Source: an uncultured Clostridia bacterium (lineage in GTDB: Bacteria > Bacillota > Clostridia > UBA1381). Taken from it: a stretch of DNA of 64,000 nt. Shown here piece by piece: positions 60,190 through 64,000 of the stretch. The position numbers and the translations under genes were made by a program. Every line of letters starts with the position of its first letter. Position 1 is the stretch's first letter. The stretch spans positions 37,885-101,884 of the forward strand of contig CANQJC010000003.1 of assembly GCA_947624165.1 (NCBI GenBank), given 5' to 3'. The notes below the pieces were generated by a model, which was given only the letters and a program-made list of their open reading frames with translations, was not told the DNA's origin and did no database searches.

Positions 60190-61664
60190 AATCATCTTAT
60201 TTTAAGTCCGGCTTTATATTGTCATACGCCGCAATTTTTATTCAAAGCGCGGTCAGCGTGATTTATACGCCCGTAATGCTGCGTCTGCTCGGCAGAACCG
60301 ACTACGGGCTTTTACAGCTTGCCGTCTCCGCAATTGCAAATCTCGGTATACTCAGCTTCGGCTTCGGCAGTTCATATCTCAGATTTTATTCTCAGTACAA
60401 ATCGGAAAATAACAGCCGTGCGATCGCGTCCTTAAACGGAATGTTCGCTCTGATCTTTGTTGCGGCGTCAGTCGTCGCGCTTGCGGCGGGGCTTACAATA
60501 TCATACAACGCCGAATTTATTTTCCATAGGTCGATGACGTTTACGCAGATACAAACTCTTAAAACGCTTCTTGCGATTATGAGCGTGAACCTCTTCCTGA
60601 CGCTTCCCTTAAACATATTTGATTCTTTCATAATCTCGCATGAACGTTTTACTTTTCAGAAAACGCTCGTGATAATCACAACGCTTTTAAATCCCATGCT
60701 TGCGTTTCCGTTTATCCTCGCGGGTAAAGGCTCGATTTACGCCGCGCTCGCAATAACGGCGGTTTCGCTTATAAAGCTTGTGACGTCGATGATTTTCTGT
60801 ATTGCAAAGCTTAAAATGAAATTCGCATTCAGGTTTGACTTGAAACTCTTCAGGCGGCTTTTTGTCTTTTCGTTTTTTGTCTTTCTGAATATTATCAGCG
60901 ATCAAATAAACTGGAACGCCGACAAGACTATCCTCGGAATACTGAAGGGCGCGGACAGCGTTACTCACTATTCGCTCGGTTCCCAGTTCAACGGTTATTT
61001 CCTGACCTTTTCATACGCGCTCACATCGCTTTTCTCACCGCGCGCATACGATCTGACGGTTCAGCGCGCGCATAACGAGCTAAACGCTTTTTTTTCACGT
61101 TTCGGGCGTATTCAGCTTTCCGTTATGGCGTATATATATATGCTGCTTGCGGCGGTCGGCAGACCGTTCATACGTATTTGGTCGGGCGTGCCGAGCAACG
61201 TCCCGTACGCCGTGGCTATGCTTCTCGTTTCGCCGCTGCTTATAACGTCGATTCAATCAATAGGAATAGAAATACAGCGCGCCAAGGACATGCACCGTTT
61301 TCGCTCGATCCTCTATTTTTTTATCGCGCTTGCAAACATCGCCGTAAGCGTCCCGCTCTGTTTGACGGCGGGCGAAATCGGATGTGCGTTCGGAACATGT
61401 ATCAGTCTTACCGCCGGCAATATAATTATAATGAACATATACTATCATAAATGCGTCGGGCTGGATATGCGTTTATTCTGGCGAAAAATCGCGGCTATGC
61501 TCCCTTCGCTCATTCCGCCCGCTATCATATGCGCGGCGTCTGCTGTACTCGCGCGGGAAAGCATATTATCCATCATGATATGGGCGACGCTTCTTACAGC
61601 CGTATATCTGCCCTGCGTATGGTTCTTCGGTATTCGAAAGGATCTGCTCGAAAATAACAGGTAA
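60186..61664 (+). CDS. Oligosaccharide flippase / polysaccharide biosynthesis (Wzx-like) protein
   Basis: IFIQSAVSVIYTPVMLRLLGRTDYGLLQLAVSAIANLGILSFGFGSSYLRFYSQYKSENN; multiple TMs; overlaps upstream GT2 by 4 nt. Confidence 0.9.
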   Translation: MKSSYFKSGFILSYAAIFIQSAVSVIYTPVMLRLLGRTDYGLLQLAVSAIANLGILSFGFGSSYLRFYSQYKSENNSRAIASLNGMFALIFVAASVVALAAGLTISYNAEFIFHRSMTFTQIQTLKTLLAIMSVNLFLTLPLNIFDSFIISHERFTFQKTLVIITTLLNPMLAFPFILAGKGSIYAALAITAVSLIKLVTSMIFCIAKLKMKFAFRFDLKLFRRLFVFSFFVFLNIISDQINWNADKTILGILKGADSVTHYSLGSQFNGYFLTFSYALTSLFSPRAYDLTVQRAHNELNAFFSRFGRIQLSVMAYIYMLLAAVGRPFIRIWSGVPSNVPYAVAMLLVSPLLITSIQSIGIEIQRAKDMHRFRSILYFFIALANIAVSVPLCLTAGEIGCAFGTCISLTAGNIIIMNIYYHKCVGLDMRLFWRKIAAMLPSLIPPAIICAASAVLARESILSIMIWATLLTAVYLPCVWFFGIRKDLLENNR

Positions 61665-61697
61665 AAAGAATCAGGTCGAACGACCTGATTCTTTTAT
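61664..61697. terminator. Bidirectional terminator between convergent flippase and folD
   Basis: aaaaagaatcaggtcgaacgacctgattctttta. Confidence 0.8.
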
Positions 61698-62549
61698 TTA
61701 TTTTGACTTATTTATAACCGCCGCTCTGACAGTATTTTTCATGAGCATAGCCACCGTCATCGGACCTACGCCGCCCGGTACCGGCGTGATCGCTCCCGCG
61801 ACCTTCTCAGCCGACTCAAATTCCACATCGCCGCAAAGCTTCTTATTTTCCAATCTGTTGATCCCGACGTCGATCACGACCGCGCCCTCTTTTATCATAT
61901 CTCCCGTTATAAAATTGGGTATTCCGACAGCCGCGACAAGAATATCTGCTTTCTTTGTCTTTTCCTTCAAATCCTTTGTCTTTGAATGACAAATCGTAAC
62001 GGTTCCGTTATTGTGCAGCAAAAGCATCGCCTGCGGCTTGCCGACGATATTGCTTCTTCCGACAACCACACATTCTTTTCCGCACACGTCTATACCCGAC
62101 TCCTTGATAAGCTCCATTACGCCCGCCGGAGTACACGGCACAAAATCATAATTTCCCGTCATGATTTTGCCGACGTTTATCGGATGAAACGCGTCAACGT
62201 CCTTTCGAGGATTTATGGCTTCGATGATTTTTTCTTCGTCGATATGATCGGGTACGGGAAGCTGTACGAGTATGCCGGAAATACTCTTTTTGTTGTTTAA
62301 TTCCTCGATAAGCGACAGCAGTTCTTCCTGAGTTGTGCTCGCGTCAAGCGCGTATTTTTCGGAATAAATACCGCATTCCTCACACGCGCGCTCTTTATTG
62401 CGCACATAAACCTGACTGGCGGGATCGTCACCCACGATAATTACGGCGAGACCCGGTTTTATTCCCATTTCCCCGAGCTTCTCCGTTTCTTTTTTCAGTT
62501 CCGACTTTATTCTTGCCGAAACCTCTTTTCCCATTAGCAGCTTTGCCAT
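61698..62549 (-). CDS. folD: Bifunctional methylenetetrahydrofolate dehydrogenase / methenyltetrahydrofolate cyclohydrolase
   Basis: [30 protein letters not shown]...[21 protein letters not shown]...[18 protein letters not shown]...[20 protein letters not shown]. Confidence 0.97.
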   Translation of the reverse strand: MAKLLMGKEVSARIKSELKKETEKLGEMGIKPGLAVIIVGDDPASQVYVRNKERACEECGIYSEKYALDASTTQEELLSLIEELNNKKSISGILVQLPVPDHIDEEKIIEAINPRKDVDAFHPINVGKIMTGNYDFVPCTPAGVMELIKESGIDVCGKECVVVGRSNIVGKPQAMLLLHNNGTVTICHSKTKDLKEKTKKADILVAAVGIPNFITGDMIKEGAVVIDVGINRLENKKLCGDVEFESAEKVAGAITPVPGGVGPMTVAMLMKNTVRAAVINKSK

Positions 62550-64000
62550 TGTTTTCCCTCCTGTTTTTGTTTAATATGCCGCCCTTCGGCGGTCTGATAA
62601 GACACTTTGCGCCAAAGCCGATAAGATCGCTTCGTCCGACCGAATGAAGCGCGTCGTATACCGACTTGTAATTATCGGGATTCCTATACTGGAGCAGAGC
62701 GCGCTGCATAGCTTTTTCGCGCGGCTTCTTCGCCACATATACTCTTTTCATCGTAAACGGGTCAAGCTCCGTATAGAACATACACGTAGATACGGTGCCG
62801 GGCGTCGGATAAAAATCTTGTACCTGCTGCGGATTTATACCGTTGTCATGAAGGTATACCGCAAGCTTTACGGCGTCGCGCAGCGTGCTTCCAGGGTGAC
62901 TGGACATGAGATACGGTACAAGATACTGTTTCTTTCCCAGCTTTTCGTTTATTTTATAAAACTTTTCGGAAAACTCATTGAAAACGCTGTTTTCCGGCTT
63001 TCCCATACATTTCAGCACGTTATCGCTTATGTGCTCCGGCGCGACCTTAAGCTGTCCGCTTATATGGTATTTGCACAATTCCGTAAAAAACGTGTCGTCT
63101 TTGTCGTTTATCAAATAATCGAATCTGATCCCCGAACGAATAAACACCTTTTTCACGCCTTTTATGCCGCGCAGCTTACGAAGCAAATTAAGATATTCCT
63201 TATGCGATATCTCTAAATTTGGACAAGGCGACGGGAAAAGGCATTGTCTGTCCTTGCACGCGCCGGACTTGAGCTGTTTTCCGCACGCAAGACCACGGAA
63301 ATTTGCCGTGGGTCCTCCCACGTCGTGTATATATCCTTTGAAATCGGGCATTTTTGTCATTTCAACGGCTTCTGCGACGAGCGACGCATCGCTTCTCGAT
63401 GTTACTATTCTTCCCTGATGAAAAGCGAGAGCGCAGAAGTTACAGCCGCCGTAACAGCCCCTGTTCGCCGTCAGCGAAAATTTAACTTCGTTTATAGCGG
63501 GTACACCGCCGTCTTTTTCATATACGCGGTGGTAATTTTTCATATACGGCAATCCGTACACCTCATCAAGTTCCTTTGTTTCAAGCGGATACATTGGTGG
63601 GTTCTGCACAAGATATCTGTCGCCGTGACGCTGAACAAGCGTTTTGCCGATATAAGGATTTTGCTCGTAGTATTGCAATCGGCATGAGACGGCGTATGCT
63701 TTTTTATCCTCCGCACATTCTTCAAAGCTCGGAAGTTCCTCCGCGCTTTGCACGGTATGCGGAGAAATATAGCATGTTCCGCGCACATCGGTTATTTCTT
63801 TCACGTTTATGCCGTCGCGCAGTCTATCGGCTATTTGCACGATCTGCTTTTCGCCCATTCCGTACATAAGTATATCGGCGCGGCTGTCAAAAAGGATAGA
63901 GCGGCGTACCTTATCGTCCCAATAATCATAGTGAGCGAATCGTCTCAGACTTGCTTCAACGCCGCCTATAAGCAGCGGCATATCCGAGCCAAACGCTTCC
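62428..64000 (-). CDS. YgiQ family radical SAM protein; N-terminus beyond the right edge
   Basis: [48 protein letters not shown]...[24 protein letters not shown]...[16 protein letters not shown]...[14 protein letters not shown]; open to base 64000; C-terminal tail overlaps folD. Confidence 0.93.
   Translation of the reverse strand, partial: EAFGSDMPLLIGGVEASLRRFAHYDYWDDKVRRSILFDSRADILMYGMGEKQIVQIADRLRDGINVKEITDVRGTCYISPHTVQSAEELPSFEECAEDKKAYAVSCRLQYYEQNPYIGKTLVQRHGDRYLVQNPPMYPLETKELDEVYGLPYMKNYHRVYEKDGGVPAINEVKFSLTANRGCYGGCNFCALAFHQGRIVTSRSDASLVAEAVEMTKMPDFKGYIHDVGGPTANFRGLACGKQLKSGACKDRQCLFPSPCPNLEISHKEYLNLLRKLRGIKGVKKVFIRSGIRFDYLINDKDDTFFTELCKYHISGQLKVAPEHISDNVLKCMGKPENSVFNEFSEKFYKINEKLGKKQYLVPYLMSSHPGSTLRDAVKLAVYLHDNGINPQQVQDFYPTPGTVSTCMFYTELDPFTMKRVYVAKKPREKAMQRALLQYRNPDNYKSVYDALHSVGRSDLIGFGAKCLIRPPKGGILNKNRRENNGKAANGKRGFGKNKVGTEKRNGEARGNGNKTGSRRNYRG

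Overview
This looks like a core-genome segment of a low-to-mid GC, endospore-forming member of the Clostridia. Lineage is inferred from gene content (Spo0A, sigma-K, an ffs-dnaX-ybaB-recR block, hrcA-grpE-dnaK-dnaJ with CIRCE) and was not searched. Housekeeping operons include ylxM-ffh-rpsP-khpA-rimM-trmD, secD-secF, rnr/RlmL-like, asnA-asnS, hisD-hisB, niaR-nadC-nadB-nadA, efp, hemW, nadE, folD and a ygiQ-type gene cut by the window edge. Accessory content is mostly cell-surface related: a GT4-polysaccharide pyruvyltransferase fusion (cut at the left edge), an SLH-anchored phosphodiester glycosidase, a BspA-type LRR protein, an S8 protease with a long Pro-Thr linker, and a divergent glycan locus (pyruvyltransferase, two GT2s, flippase). 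RNA and regulatory features include an SRP RNA, tRNA-Ser(GGA), a perfect CIRCE element, a candidate NiaR operator, a candidate ArsR/SmtB operator and a promoter-plus-terminator leader before glnN. I found no CRISPR array, rRNA, prophage or transposase, and no convincing undescribed multi-gene system. The items I would follow up first are the GT4-CsaB fusion, a 34-aa Cys-rich membrane ORF upstream of spo0A that the ORF track misses, the glnN leader, an orphan fumarase beta subunit beside a compound palindromic repeat, and the ygiQ/folD coding overlap. All assignments come from reading the sequence by eye; no database search was run.
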